Shown piece by piece: positions 19,389 through 29,217 of a DNA stretch of 64,000 nucleotides (the stretch's first letter is position 1; every line of letters begins with the position of its first letter). Both the position numbers and the translations under genes were made by a program. The stretch is from Halomonas sp. 54_146 (GTDB taxonomy: Bacteria > Pseudomonadota > Gammaproteobacteria > Pseudomonadales > Halomonadaceae): NCBI RefSeq assembly GCF_001507855.1, contig NZ_LGEN01000015.1, positions 17,586-81,585 of the forward strand, written 5' to 3'. The notes below the pieces were generated by a model, which was not told the origin of the DNA, searched no databases, and saw only the letters and a list, made by a program, of their open reading frames with translations.

Positions 19389-22300
19389 ATGCTAAATGCC
19401 AACAAAATGCGTGACCCTGCCATCTGGCAAACTGATCTTGACACGCTGATGACGCGGGTTAGCGACCACTATTTAGTGGATGAAAGTGCCTATGTCAGTG
19501 AGCTGATCAAGGTGCTGGATGCCGACCACGATGACTTTGCCCGCATTGAAGCTAACACGGCTGCGCTGGTGCAGGATGTGCGCAAAATGGATACGGCTGT
19601 CGATACTATCGACGAGCTGCTTCAGCAGTACAGTTTGGATACCCACGAAGGGTTGATGTTGATGTGCCTGGCAGAAGCCATGCTGCGCATCCCCGATAAA
19701 GCCACCGCTGATGCGCTGATTGAGGACAAGCTCGGCCCCGCCGATTGGCAGTCCCACGTGGGTAAAAGCGACTCATGGATGGTGAATGCGTCAACGTGGG
19801 GGCTGCTAATGACCGGCCGCGTGTTGAAGCTGGATCACCCCAAAGAGGGTCAGCCTGCCACCTTCATTAATCGCATGGTCAATCGCCTGGGCGAGCCGGT
19901 TATTCGTCGTGCGATGTATGAAGCGATGAAAATTATGGGCAAGCAGTTTGTGCTGGGTCGCGATATTAATGAAGCCCTCAAGCGCTCCAAGCCGCTGTTC
20001 AATAAAGGTTACACCTACTCCTACGATATGTTGGGTGAAGCCGCGCGCACCCGGGATGATGCCAAGCGTTATTTTGATGACTATGCCCGCGCCATTGAGC
20101 AAGTCGGCAAAACGTGCCAAACCTTAAGCGATAAAACTCCAGCGCCCTCGGTCTCCATCAAGCTCTCGGCACTCCACCCCCGCTATGAGTTTGGCCGCCG
20201 CGAGCAGGTACTGGCTGAGCTGGTCGACACCGTTATTAAATTGGTCACCCAAGCCCGCGCGTTAGAGGTAGCGGTGACCATTGACGCTGAAGAAGTGGAC
20301 CGGCTGGAGCTTTCTCTAGAAGTCTTCCGTGCGGTTTATGAAAGCGAGGCCGCCAAAGGTTGGGGGCACTTTGGTTTAGTGGTTCAGGCCTACTCAAAAC
20401 GCGCCCTACCGGTATTGCACTACATCAACCGCTTGGCCGATCAACAGGGTGACGAGATTCCACTGCGCTTGGTCAAAGGTGCCTACTGGGACACCGAAAT
20501 TAAAGAGTCCCAGCAGTTGGGGGTAGACGGCTACCCAGTGTTTACCCGCAAAGCAGGCACCGATGTAGCCTACCTTGCCTGCGCGCAATTTTTGCTTTCC
20601 AACGACACGCATGGCCGCATCTTCCCGCAGTTCGCCACTCACAACGCGCACACCGTGACGACGATCCTAGAGTTCGCCAACCGCGACAGCCGGCCGTTCG
20701 AGTTTCAACGCCTGCACGGCATGGGCGAAGCGCTTTACGACGCCGCGCTTGAGCGCGCACCGAAAGGCACCTACTGCCGCATTTACGCCCCGGTGGGCGC
20801 ACATAAAGATTTGCTGCCCTACCTGGTTCGCCGCCTGCTGGAAAACGGCGCTAACTCCTCGTTCGTGCATCAGTTGGTCGACCCTGACGTGCCCGTAGAG
20901 TCGCTGTGTCAGCACCCGATTGAGACCCTGCGCCAGCAGAAAAGCCTGACCAACACGAATATTCCGCTACCCACCGATATTTATGGCCCTAAGCGTCGTA
21001 ATTCCCGCGGGGTAAACCTGAACATTCGCAGCCACTACTACCCGCTGATGGAGAAGATGGCCGCATTTATGGATAAGCAATACCCCGCCAAGCCGCTGCT
21101 GGCCTTTGATGTCGCCGACGACGCCGCTAATACCCATAGCGTCACCAGCCCTTATGACCGCCGCCAAACCGTGGGTAGCGTGCAGTGGACCAGCAAAGAG
21201 CAAGCGGCCAAGGCGCTGGATGCCGCCTGGGCCGCGTTCCCCCGCTGGGATGCTACGCCGGTGGCCGAACGCGCCGCCATTGTGCGTCGCCTGGGCGATT
21301 TGATGGAAGAACATATGCCAGAGCTGATGGCACTCTGCTCACGTGAAGGCGGCAAGCTACTCACCGATGGCGTGGATGAGATCAAAGAAGCCGTCGACTT
21401 CTGCCGCTTCTACGCCATGCGCGCAGAAGAAGAGTTCAGCGAAGCGATAGTATTGCCCGGCCCCACCGGTGAATCCAACCGTTTGATGATGGGTGGCAAA
21501 GGCGTATTCGCGGCCATTAGTCCCTGGAACTTCCCGGTGGCAATCTTCTGCGGCCAGGTGGTGGCGGCGGCGGTGGCGGGTAATACCGTGCTGGCTAAAC
21601 CAGCGGAGCAAACCTCGATTGTCGCCCACCGCGTGATTGAGCTGCTGTATCAAGCGGGTATGCCCCGCGATGTGGTGCAGCTACTGCCTGGTGATGGCCC
21701 GACGGTGGGCAGCGTGTTGACCTCTGACCCGCGCATTACCGGGGTGGTATTTACCGGCGGCACCGATACCGCACAGATTATCAACCGCGCCCTGGCCGCC
21801 CGTGAAAACGCCCCGCTGCCCACGTTAATCGCTGAAACCGGCGGCATGAACGCCATGATTGTCGACTCCACCGCCCTGCCCGAGCAGGTCGTGGTGGATG
21901 TGGTTCAATCCGCCTTCCAGAGCGCTGGCCAGCGCTGTTCGGCGCTTCGTGTTCTGTATCTACAGGACGATGTCGCTGACCGGGTCATTGAGATCCTCAA
22001 GGGTGCCATGAATGAGCTACGCATTGGCGACCCACGTGAGTTAGGCACCGATGTAGGCCCGGTTATCGACGAAGATGCCCGCAAAGGCTTGTTGGAACAC
22101 ATCGAAAAACTCAAGGCTGAGAAACGCCTAGTAGCGGAAACACCGATGGCGGCTGAACACACTCAGGACGGCACCTTTGTCGCGCCTGTCGCCTTCACGA
22201 TCGACAGCATCAATGCCCTTTCCCGCGAGCAGTTCGGCCCCGTGCTACATATCGTGCGCTACAAAGCCAGCGAGCTTGATAAGGTCATCAACGATATCAA

Positions 22301-22580
22301 CGGTCGCAACTACGGCCTGACGTTTGGCGTGCATAGCCGGAATGAATCGTTTGCCGCTGAAATAGCGCAGAGAATGCGCGTCGGTAACGTGTACATCAAC
22401 CGCAATATTATTGGGGCAGTGGTTGGCGTACAGCCGTTTGGTGGTCAAGGCCTTTCAGGCACTGGCCCCAAAGCCGGTGGCCCTCACTACCTGCAGCGCT
22501 TTGTGACCGAGAAAACCATTACTAATAACACCGCTGCTCTAGGCGGGAACGCGTCGCTGTTGGCGCTTGGTGATGAGTGA
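19389..22580 (+). CDS. putA: bifunctional proline dehydrogenase / L-glutamate gamma-semialdehyde dehydrogenase
   Basis: PRODH domain (KLSALHPRYE, RLVKGAYWDTEIK) plus ALDH domain (ISPWNFPVAIF, AETGGMNAMIVDS, GQRCSALRVL). Confidence 0.98.
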   Translation: MLNANKMRDPAIWQTDLDTLMTRVSDHYLVDESAYVSELIKVLDADHDDFARIEANTAALVQDVRKMDTAVDTIDELLQQYSLDTHEGLMLMCLAEAMLRIPDKATADALIEDKLGPADWQSHVGKSDSWMVNASTWGLLMTGRVLKLDHPKEGQPATFINRMVNRLGEPVIRRAMYEAMKIMGKQFVLGRDINEALKRSKPLFNKGYTYSYDMLGEAARTRDDAKRYFDDYARAIEQVGKTCQTLSDKTPAPSVSIKLSALHPRYEFGRREQVLAELVDTVIKLVTQARALEVAVTIDAEEVDRLELSLEVFRAVYESEAAKGWGHFGLVVQAYSKRALPVLHYINRLADQQGDEIPLRLVKGAYWDTEIKESQQLGVDGYPVFTRKAGTDVAYLACAQFLLSNDTHGRIFPQFATHNAHTVTTILEFANRDSRPFEFQRLHGMGEALYDAALERAPKGTYCRIYAPVGAHKDLLPYLVRRLLENGANSSFVHQLVDPDVPVESLCQHPIETLRQQKSLTNTNIPLPTDIYGPKRRNSRGVNLNIRSHYYPLMEKMAAFMDKQYPAKPLLAFDVADDAANTHSVTSPYDRRQTVGSVQWTSKEQAAKALDAAWAAFPRWDATPVAERAAIVRRLGDLMEEHMPELMALCSREGGKLLTDGVDEIKEAVDFCRFYAMRAEEEFSEAIVLPGPTGESNRLMMGGKGVFAAISPWNFPVAIFCGQVVAAAVAGNTVLAKPAEQTSIVAHRVIELLYQAGMPRDVVQLLPGDGPTVGSVLTSDPRITGVVFTGGTDTAQIINRALAARENAPLPTLIAETGGMNAMIVDSTALPEQVVVDVVQSAFQSAGQRCSALRVLYLQDDVADRVIEILKGAMNELRIGDPRELGTDVGPVIDEDARKGLLEHIEKLKAEKRLVAETPMAAEHTQDGTFVAPVAFTIDSINALSREQFGPVLHIVRYKASELDKVINDINGRNYGLTFGVHSRNESFAAEIAQRMRVGNVYINRNIIGAVVGVQPFGGQGLSGTGPKAGGPHYLQRFVTEKTITNNTAALGGNASLLALGDE

Positions 22581-22629
22581 GACGCTCATCAACATCATTA
22601 ACCTGAACTCCTGAACAGGGAACCCTCTC

Positions 22630-22776
22630 ATGGTCGAAAACAATATAGGGATTGCCATTACATTTGCCGCGTACCTGCTGCTGACGCTTGGCATTGGGGT
22701 CGTTGCTTATCAACGCACTAACGCCTTGCCTGGCTATCGCTTAGGCGGCGCTTATGGCGTTTATAGAGGCCAGTAA
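22630..22776 (+). CDS. 48-aa ORF resembling N-terminal TM1 of sodium:solute symporters (remnant or standalone small membrane protein)
   Basis: Own translation MVENNIGIAITFAAYLLLTLGIGVVAYQRTNALPGYRLGGAYGVYRGQ*; aligns by eye with PutP start (I..FGYFALMIAIGVYAMR...DYMLGG). Below the ORF-track size cut-off. Confidence 0.6.
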   Translation: MVENNIGIAITFAAYLLLTLGIGVVAYQRTNALPGYRLGGAYGVYRGQ

Positions 22777-22865
22777 CATCAGTAAGAAAAGGGGCAAATA
22801 AATACAAGACAGCGACACTACCGGATTCTGCACGGTAAACCCGCTGAACCTTTCGGAGCTAGGGC

Positions 22866-22903
22866 GGTACGAAAAGTCGGCAATCGCAGGCATTTTTCGT
22901 ACC
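22866..22903. promoter_or_regulatory. inverted repeat upstream of putP
   Basis: Perfect 10-bp arms ggtacgaaaa (22866-22875) and ttttcgtacc (22894-22903), 18-nt spacer. Confidence 0.6.
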
Positions 22904-22939
22904 AAGCTTAGTCCCGTTCTAACGAACTGGAGAAATTTC

Positions 22940-24430
22940 ATGGCTACTGGTGTTTGGATTAGCTTATTTGGTTACTTTGCGCTGATGATCGCCATAGGCG
23001 TTTACGCCATGCGCAAATCCACGTCTTCATCTGAAGATTACATGTTGGGTGGCCGGACTCTCAGCCCGCAAGTGGCAGCCCTTTCGGCCGGCGCTTCGGA
23101 TATGAGTGGCTGGCTGCTGCTAGGTTTACCCGGGGCGATGTTCGTCTCAGGCCTGGGGTCAGCCTGGATTGGTATCGGCCTGCTGGTGGGTGCCCTGTTC
23201 AACTGGATTTTGGTCGCACCGCGCCTTCGTGAACAGACGATTCACTACGGCAATGCGATTACCATTCCGGCTTTCCTAGCCAACCGGTTCCCAACGCGGG
23301 CGCTGTCCCTGCGCACGGTATCCGCCATTGTTATCGTTATTTTCTTCGCCGTTTATACCGCCTCAGGCTTAGTGGCTGGCGGCAAGTTGTTTGAAAGCGC
23401 GTTTACCGGCGTTTACAACTTTGGTGATATGAGCAACTACGCTATGGGTGTCATGATCACACTCGGCGTGGTGCTTATTTACACCGTTGTTGGCGGTTTC
23501 CTGGCCGTAAGCATGACGGATTTCGTACAAGGCTGCATCATGATGCTCGCCCTGATCATCATGCCTGCGGTGGTATTGTTTGGCGAAGGTGGCGGCGGTT
23601 TCACCCAGGCGTCACAAACCCTCAATGAAGTCGATCCTACGCTGTTATCCTGGACGTCAGGGCTCACCTTTATAGGCTGGCTGTCTGCGGTTACCTGGGG
23701 GCTGGGCTATTTCGGGCAGCCGCATATTATTGTGCGCTTTATGGCGATCCGCTCACAGAAAGATGTGCCTACTGCCCGCAACATTGGCATGGCCTGGATG
23801 CTTATATCCCTGATTGGTGCCGTTTCTCTGGGTATATTTGGCCGGGCCTATGCCATTCGTAATGGTTTGGATGTTCAGGACCCGGAAACCATCTTTATTA
23901 TCCTAGCGAATCTGTTGTTCCATCCGCTGATCACTGGCTTCCTTTATGCGGCACTGCTGGCGGCCATCATGAGTACCATTTCTAGTCAGCTTCTAGTGTC
24001 GTCTTCATCACTGACGGAAGACTTCTATCGCCTGTTCTTGCACAAGAACGCAACCGAGCAACAGAGTGTGGCCGTAGGCCGTGTCTGCGTCGTGCTGGTA
24101 GGCGTTGTGGCTGCTTTTATTGCCTCTGATGAAAACTCTCAGGTGCTTGGCTTAGTCAGTAACGCCTGGGCCGGCTTCGGTGCAGCGTTTGGGCCGCTGA
24201 TCATTCTGTCGCTGATGTGGCCACGCACCAACGGCAATGGTGCTATCGCGGGCATGGTGGTGGGTGCTGCTACCGTTATGATCTGGATCTCAATGGGCTG
24301 GAACGGTGAATTCATGGGTGGTCCCGGTGTGTACGAGATTATTCCTGGCTTCATCGCGTCCTTCATTGCCATCATGGTGGTGAGCAGTGTGACTGCCGAT
24401 ACCGGTGAATATCAGCATATCGATCGCTAA
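22940..24430 (+). CDS. putP: sodium/proline symporter
   Basis: SSS family: DYMLGGRTLSPQVAALSAGASDMSGWLLLGLPGAMF; adjacent to putA. Confidence 0.97.
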   Translation: MATGVWISLFGYFALMIAIGVYAMRKSTSSSEDYMLGGRTLSPQVAALSAGASDMSGWLLLGLPGAMFVSGLGSAWIGIGLLVGALFNWILVAPRLREQTIHYGNAITIPAFLANRFPTRALSLRTVSAIVIVIFFAVYTASGLVAGGKLFESAFTGVYNFGDMSNYAMGVMITLGVVLIYTVVGGFLAVSMTDFVQGCIMMLALIIMPAVVLFGEGGGGFTQASQTLNEVDPTLLSWTSGLTFIGWLSAVTWGLGYFGQPHIIVRFMAIRSQKDVPTARNIGMAWMLISLIGAVSLGIFGRAYAIRNGLDVQDPETIFIILANLLFHPLITGFLYAALLAAIMSTISSQLLVSSSSLTEDFYRLFLHKNATEQQSVAVGRVCVVLVGVVAAFIASDENSQVLGLVSNAWAGFGAAFGPLIILSLMWPRTNGNGAIAGMVVGAATVMIWISMGWNGEFMGGPGVYEIIPGFIASFIAIMVVSSVTADTGEYQHIDR

Positions 24431-24481
24431 ACGATCACCGATCACGCCTTCAACGTCGCAATAAGTTGCTTAGGCAAGTTG

Positions 24482-24520
24482 CAAGGCCTTCCCATGTCAG
24501 TGGGAAGGCCTTGTACGTTT
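24482..24520 (+). terminator. putP terminator hairpin
   Basis: 13-bp perfect stem caaggccttccca/tgggaaggccttg, 6-nt loop, weak T-run. Confidence 0.75.
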
Positions 24521-24732
24521 AGCCCTTGTTTAGCCTTTGGGCGGCGCACTCGCTACCGAATAACGCTTGTCCAGTCCAATAACCCTTGTCTAATAACTCT
24601 TGCCCTGGATCAATATCCTATTACCTGAGCCTCGTTACACTCCTTTGTAACATTAAGCGGTGACTAAATGGCCGCCCAGCTGTGCCACCCTCTGTCTTAT
24701 TACTGTCCGTTTTGCTACCCAGGAGTGAACCC

Positions 24733-25359
24733 ATGCGTAAAGCCGTTCTGCCTACCTTACTTGTTTCCAGTATTGCCGCTGCGGCATTGATGACCAGCAG
24801 CCAGGCATTTGCCTATGGCGCTGGCGACTTCTTTACCCGCGTTGGTGTTGCGCAGGTCGAGCCGACAAGCGATAACGGTGAAATCCTAGGTGGAGCCGGT
24901 GTTGATGTGGATTCAGACACTAACTTCGCGTTCACTCTGGGTTATCGCTTCCACGACAAAATCGGCGTGGAATTACTGGCAGCACTGCCCTTCAAGCATG
25001 ACTTACAGGTTGACGGCGTTACCGGCGGCTCCACCGAACACTTACCGCCCACCCTAACGCTGCAGTACTACCCGCTGGGTGGCACTGAGTCGCGCGTACA
25101 GCCGTATGTAGGTGCAGGTGTGAACTACACCCGTTTCTCTGACGAGAAAACCGATATTGGCGCGTCATTGGAGCTTGATGATTCCTGGGGTGCCGCGGGT
25201 CAGGTGGGGATCGATCTGCTGATTGATGATAACTGGGCGCTTAACGCTGCCGCTTGGTACATCGATATCGACACCGATGCCAGGGTTAACGGTGATCCGG
25301 CGGGTACCGTAGAGATTGACCCCGTGGTTGTGATGGCGGGTCTGAGCTACCGCTTCTAA
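24733..25359 (+). CDS. ompW: OmpW family outer membrane protein
   Basis: Signal peptide (MRKAVLPTLLVSSIAAAALMTSSQAFA), beta-strand pattern, terminal YRF. Confidence 0.93.
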   Translation: MRKAVLPTLLVSSIAAAALMTSSQAFAYGAGDFFTRVGVAQVEPTSDNGEILGGAGVDVDSDTNFAFTLGYRFHDKIGVELLAALPFKHDLQVDGVTGGSTEHLPPTLTLQYYPLGGTESRVQPYVGAGVNYTRFSDEKTDIGASLELDDSWGAAGQVGIDLLIDDNWALNAAAWYIDIDTDARVNGDPAGTVEIDPVVVMAGLSYRF

Positions 25360-25408
25360 GCTATGCTTCGCTAGCTATGCTTCACCAGCTATGTTTCACC
25401 AACTATAG
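25345..25408. repeat. 14-bp tandem repeat beginning in ompW 3' codons
   Basis: agctaccgcttcta(a) / gctatgcttcgcta / gctatgcttcacca / gctatgtttcacca / actatag. Confidence 0.85.
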
Positions 25409-25416
25409 TGCTATCC

Positions 25417-25444
25417 ATAAAGCCTGCCTCGCGGCAGGCTTTAT
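25417..25444. terminator. bidirectional terminator hairpin
   Basis: 12-bp perfect stem ataaagcctgcc-tcgc-ggcaggctttat. Confidence 0.8.
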
Positions 25445-25511
25445 GTCGTTAATAGCGTTCGGTTTTTTTTATAATGTTCAGTTTTCAATAACCCTTCGTT
25501 TTGAATAACGC

Positions 25512-25844
25512 TCAGCTTTCAGTGACGAGTTGATCGACCTTCTCTACTGCACGGACGATAAGCAGCTGATGATGCGCGGGTGTTTTTTCCTGCTGCAAAT
25601 AGGCCGCTACGGCGGGGGCTATCTCGCACTTTGCAGGCATCGCGGCACGCGCCTCAATTAACGCGTTTAAGCGCGCAATAAACACAAAGCGCACCCACTG
25701 GGGAAGCGACATGGTGTCGATGCAAAACGGCTGCTGGCTGGCGAACGCCTCTGCATCTGGGGTTGGCATACGCCAAAGATCGGCGGCTTTCATCGACGCT
25801 TCCAGTTCAAGAAGCGCTGTTTGCAGCGGTTGATAAGTACTCAT
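25512..25844 (-). CDS. yqcC: YqcC-like (DUF446) protein
   Basis: 110 aa; ALLELEASMKAADLW, FCIDTMSLPQWVRFVFIARLNALIE. Confidence 0.88.
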   Translation of the reverse strand: MSTYQPLQTALLELEASMKAADLWRMPTPDAEAFASQQPFCIDTMSLPQWVRFVFIARLNALIEARAAMPAKCEIAPAVAAYLQQEKTPAHHQLLIVRAVEKVDQLVTES

Positions 25845-26159
25845 AAATAACGGTGCAACTACCTTGGGAAATGAAAAGAGTGTCTCTCCTGGCTATTATC
25901 CTCACTCAGCGCCCTTCTTGCTACTTATCCACGCGTGATAGTCGCTATCCATACACCCACAGAAAACCTGCACGAGCCTGTGGATAAACTATGGAAAGGT
26001 TGCGCAGCGGCTACTCTCATGCGGCTTTCAGCCATTTGTTTAATTTTTAACCGCATTGTCATCAACGTCATCTACTGAAAACACGCTTTTATCAACCATG
26101 GCGGCTGACAGTGTCACATCAGCAAGGTAGAGTGCAGGCTTGCAACGCGGAAGGATGTT

Positions 26160-27251
26160 ATGCAACCAATTCAAACTCTTGATGAATTTTTCACCCGCAG
26201 TGGTGCAGAGGTTTCCCTTTACCATATGGGGCGGCATGTCGTTGCCTGCCCGCGGGAATCGCTGGCCGCCTTTGAACGTGGCGAAATGGCCTGGCCTGAA
26301 CCGTGGCAAGGCCAAGCGCGCCTGGCGATTGTGTTTCGCCTGGGCGATATGCCCGAGCCAGCCATTTGGTTTTTAGCCTTGCCGCTGGATGAACAAGGCC
26401 TGCTGGTGCCCGCCCAGCGTGATGCGTTTTTAAATCGACTGCTTGAGACATTAGGGCGCAACGTTTCCCAGCTAGGGCGTGCAGAACCGCTAGGCCGTGA
26501 AGAACCACTAGAGCATAAAGAACCGCTAGGCCGTGAAGAAACAGCGGACGTGGATCATTTAATGAAGGATAATCCCCTGGCCTTCACCCCCAACGTCACC
26601 TTCCAAGCGATGCTAAATGCGCGCGCCACGCATAGCAGGGGGCTGCCTGCTAGTCAGCATTTAGAGCCGGTAGAAGCGTATTTTAGCGGCCAACAGAACA
26701 TTGACTGGCAAGCACTGGGGCTGCAGGGGATTGCCGATTACGTGGTGCGCCTGGAAGCGAGTGAAGCCGAATCGCTAGCGCTGCGACTTGAATCACTGCC
26801 TACCGCCGTTATTCACTCTGTATGCTACTGTTTAGAGCATCAGCCATTGCCAGCGGCGCTGGTTTCCGCCCTGCAGCGTCGCGGTGAAGCTGCCGCTCAA
26901 ACGGGTGATGTAGAAACCCTGTGCGCCTGTATACGCGCGGTTGGCAACGCCAACGTTCCAGAAGCGGGTGAGTGGTATAGCGGTTTATTAAGCGACACAG
27001 CCGCCTGCGGGCCTGATGTGCTGGCAGCCATTGCTGGCCGAGGCTGGCAGTATCTTGAAGATGGCCAGCGACTCCCCCTTTTCCTGCAGCGCTTGTCAGA
27101 AGATGAGCGCACTGATTTTGCCGCGGTGGTAAGAGATATCGCCCTGCAGCCCAGGCTCCGTTTACCGGTCATGATGGCGCTGCGCGATGCCCCTGAAGGC
27201 TCTTCTATCCAACGCCGCTTAGCCATGATGATGCAACAAAGGAACGTTTAA
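26160..27251 (+). CDS. DUF3549-like protein
   Basis: 363 aa; LDEFFTRSGAEVSLYHMGRHV..., contains an 18-bp (6-aa) tandem repeat. Confidence 0.8.
   Translation: MQPIQTLDEFFTRSGAEVSLYHMGRHVVACPRESLAAFERGEMAWPEPWQGQARLAIVFRLGDMPEPAIWFLALPLDEQGLLVPAQRDAFLNRLLETLGRNVSQLGRAEPLGREEPLEHKEPLGREETADVDHLMKDNPLAFTPNVTFQAMLNARATHSRGLPASQHLEPVEAYFSGQQNIDWQALGLQGIADYVVRLEASEAESLALRLESLPTAVIHSVCYCLEHQPLPAALVSALQRRGEAAAQTGDVETLCACIRAVGNANVPEAGEWYSGLLSDTAACGPDVLAAIAGRGWQYLEDGQRLPLFLQRLSEDERTDFAAVVRDIALQPRLRLPVMMALRDAPEGSSIQRRLAMMMQQRNV
26478..26545. repeat. in-frame 18-bp tandem repeat, 3.8 copies, within DUF3549-like CDS
   Basis: cgtgcagaaccgctaggc / cgtgaagaaccactagag / cataaagaaccgctaggc / cgtgaagaaacagc. 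Confidence 0.95.
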
Positions 27252-27285
27252 TCTTGTTGTCACTTTTATTTGTAAGGAGTCAGCC

Positions 27286-27726
27286 GTGAAGGAATTACCC
27301 TATCAGGCTAAGGCGGTGATTGGCCGCCGTGAAATGGTGACGTTACCTGAGCTGAGGCTTCACCTATGCTGTAAAGCGGACACTGGCGCGCGTACATCTG
27401 CCCTGCATGCAGAAGAGATAGAGACACACGAAGATGAAGATGGTCAATTGTGGGTAAGCTTCATCACTCACAGTGCGGGGCCAACAACACCGGCTCACCG
27501 CTACAGTTTACATTTGCATGATCGTCGTCGAGTCACCAGCTCTAACGGACACAGCGAGTGGCGTTATGTTATCCGCACCCCCATGCAAATGGGCGATTTG
27601 AATTTTCCTGTTGAACTGACCCTGACTGACCGCAGCAATATGCGCCACCCGATGCTGCTAGGACGCCGCGCCATGCGCCGCTTACTGGTGGCACCCGGTG
27701 CCGCTTTTTTACACGGTGAGCCTTAA
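27286..27726 (+). CDS. retropepsin-like ATP-dependent zinc protease family protein
   Basis: 146 aa; KADTGARTSALHAEEI motif; directly upstream of rimK. Confidence 0.88.
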   Translation: MKELPYQAKAVIGRREMVTLPELRLHLCCKADTGARTSALHAEEIETHEDEDGQLWVSFITHSAGPTTPAHRYSLHLHDRRRVTSSNGHSEWRYVIRTPMQMGDLNFPVELTLTDRSNMRHPMLLGRRAMRRLLVAPGAAFLHGEP

Positions 27727-27767
27727 CCCTTTATTAGTCGCCTTTCTTTAGGCTCGGAGTCTTCTGC

Positions 27768-28676
27768 ATGCATATCGCCCTGCTTTCGCGCAATCGCAAT
27801 TTATACTCTACCCGCCGCCTGGTTGAAGCCGCGGAACAGCGCGGGCATACCGCTCGTGTGGTGGACACACTGCGCTGCTATATGAGCATCACTTCCCACA
27901 ACCCTTCGATCCACTATAAAGGCGAAGAGATTGAGCATTTTGATGCGGTTATCCCCCGCATTGGTGCATCGGTCACCTTTTACGGTTGCGCACTGCTGCG
28001 TCAGTTCGAAATGATGGGCACCTACGTTATTAATGATAACGTCTCGATTACCCGCTCACGGGATAAGCTGCGCTCACTGCAGCTATTGTCACGCAAAGGG
28101 TTGGGGCTGCCGATTACCGGCTTTGCCCACTCACCGGACGATATTCCCGATTTGATCACCATGGTCAAAGGCGCACCGCTGGTGATTAAGCTGCTTGAAG
28201 GCACCCAGGGTATTGGCGTAGTGCTAGCGGAAACCAACCAGGCGGCTGAATCAGTCATTCAGGCGTTTATGGGCATGAAAGCCAATATCATGGTTCAGGA
28301 GTATATTAAGGAAGCCCGCGGCGCCGACATTCGTTGCTTAGTCATTGGCGATAAAGTAGTAGCGTCAATGAAGCGTCAAGCAGCGGATGGTGAATTCCGC
28401 TCGAATCTCCACCGCGGCGGCACCGCTAGCGTGATTCGGATTACCCCGGAAGAGCGCTCAACCGCTATTCGCGCGGCCAAGGCCATGGGCCTGCGCGTGG
28501 CGGGGGTCGACTTACTGCGCTCCAATCATGGCCCGGTGATTATGGAAGTTAACTCTTCACCCGGCTTGCAGGGCATAGAGAGCGCCACCGGTAAAGATAT
28601 TGCAGGCATGATCATTGAGCATATTGAAAAAAACGCCACGCCGGCACGTAAAGCGCCACCCAAGCCTAAAGGCTAA
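27768..28676 (+). CDS. rimK: ribosomal protein S6--L-glutamate ligase
   Basis: ATP-grasp: [57 protein letters not shown]. Confidence 0.96.
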   Translation: MHIALLSRNRNLYSTRRLVEAAEQRGHTARVVDTLRCYMSITSHNPSIHYKGEEIEHFDAVIPRIGASVTFYGCALLRQFEMMGTYVINDNVSITRSRDKLRSLQLLSRKGLGLPITGFAHSPDDIPDLITMVKGAPLVIKLLEGTQGIGVVLAETNQAAESVIQAFMGMKANIMVQEYIKEARGADIRCLVIGDKVVASMKRQAADGEFRSNLHRGGTASVIRITPEERSTAIRAAKAMGLRVAGVDLLRSNHGPVIMEVNSSPGLQGIESATGKDIAGMIIEHIEKNATPARKAPPKPKG

Positions 28677-28763
28677 GGCAAAATATTAAAATAATCCGAT
28701 TTGAGGGTGGCAAATCGCCGCTGTCACCCCCACAATCTGCGTCACCAAAGGAGGTAGACGCTC

Positions 28764-29210
28764 ATGTTTCTCGATAATCGCCAAGTGGCGATGGACAGCG
28801 TATTGGAAGCGTTGGCCGATAGCATAGATTATTTCCAAGACAATATTGAACGCCTGCGCCCCTCACTGCGCGATGCCTTGAAGCCGCACTATACTGCTCG
28901 GCTAAAGCAGATGCGTGAGCTGCAAGACCTTGCCCGTGCGCATTTAAAAATGCTGCCCCGGGATGCAGACGTTGAACGAGATGATTTTTTGTGGCTATGG
29001 AGCCGCCTAAAAAGCTTTGTCGGCAACGATAGCCAAGTATTAATTAATGAGCTATTGGAGCAAGAGCGCGTATTGATGCAGGCGCTTTCCTCGCTGTATA
29101 CCCACCCCTTACCTGATCCGATTGAACCGGTAATAGAAGAGTCCATGCAGGGGTGCCGTAAACTTATCCGTGAGCTATATGCGCTGCAAAAGCGCAAAAC
29201 TCACCGATAA
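28764..29210 (+). CDS. helical protein of unknown function
   Basis: 148 aa ORF, predicted all-helical; SD AAAGGAGG upstream. Confidence 0.75.
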   Translation: MFLDNRQVAMDSVLEALADSIDYFQDNIERLRPSLRDALKPHYTARLKQMRELQDLARAHLKMLPRDADVERDDFLWLWSRLKSFVGNDSQVLINELLEQERVLMQALSSLYTHPLPDPIEPVIEESMQGCRKLIRELYALQKRKTHR

Positions 29211-29217
29211 CGCTCTA

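Noticed and set aside
22741-22941. 66-aa minus ORF between putA and putP
   Set aside because: Covers the inverted repeat and putP leader, no SD or family resemblance.
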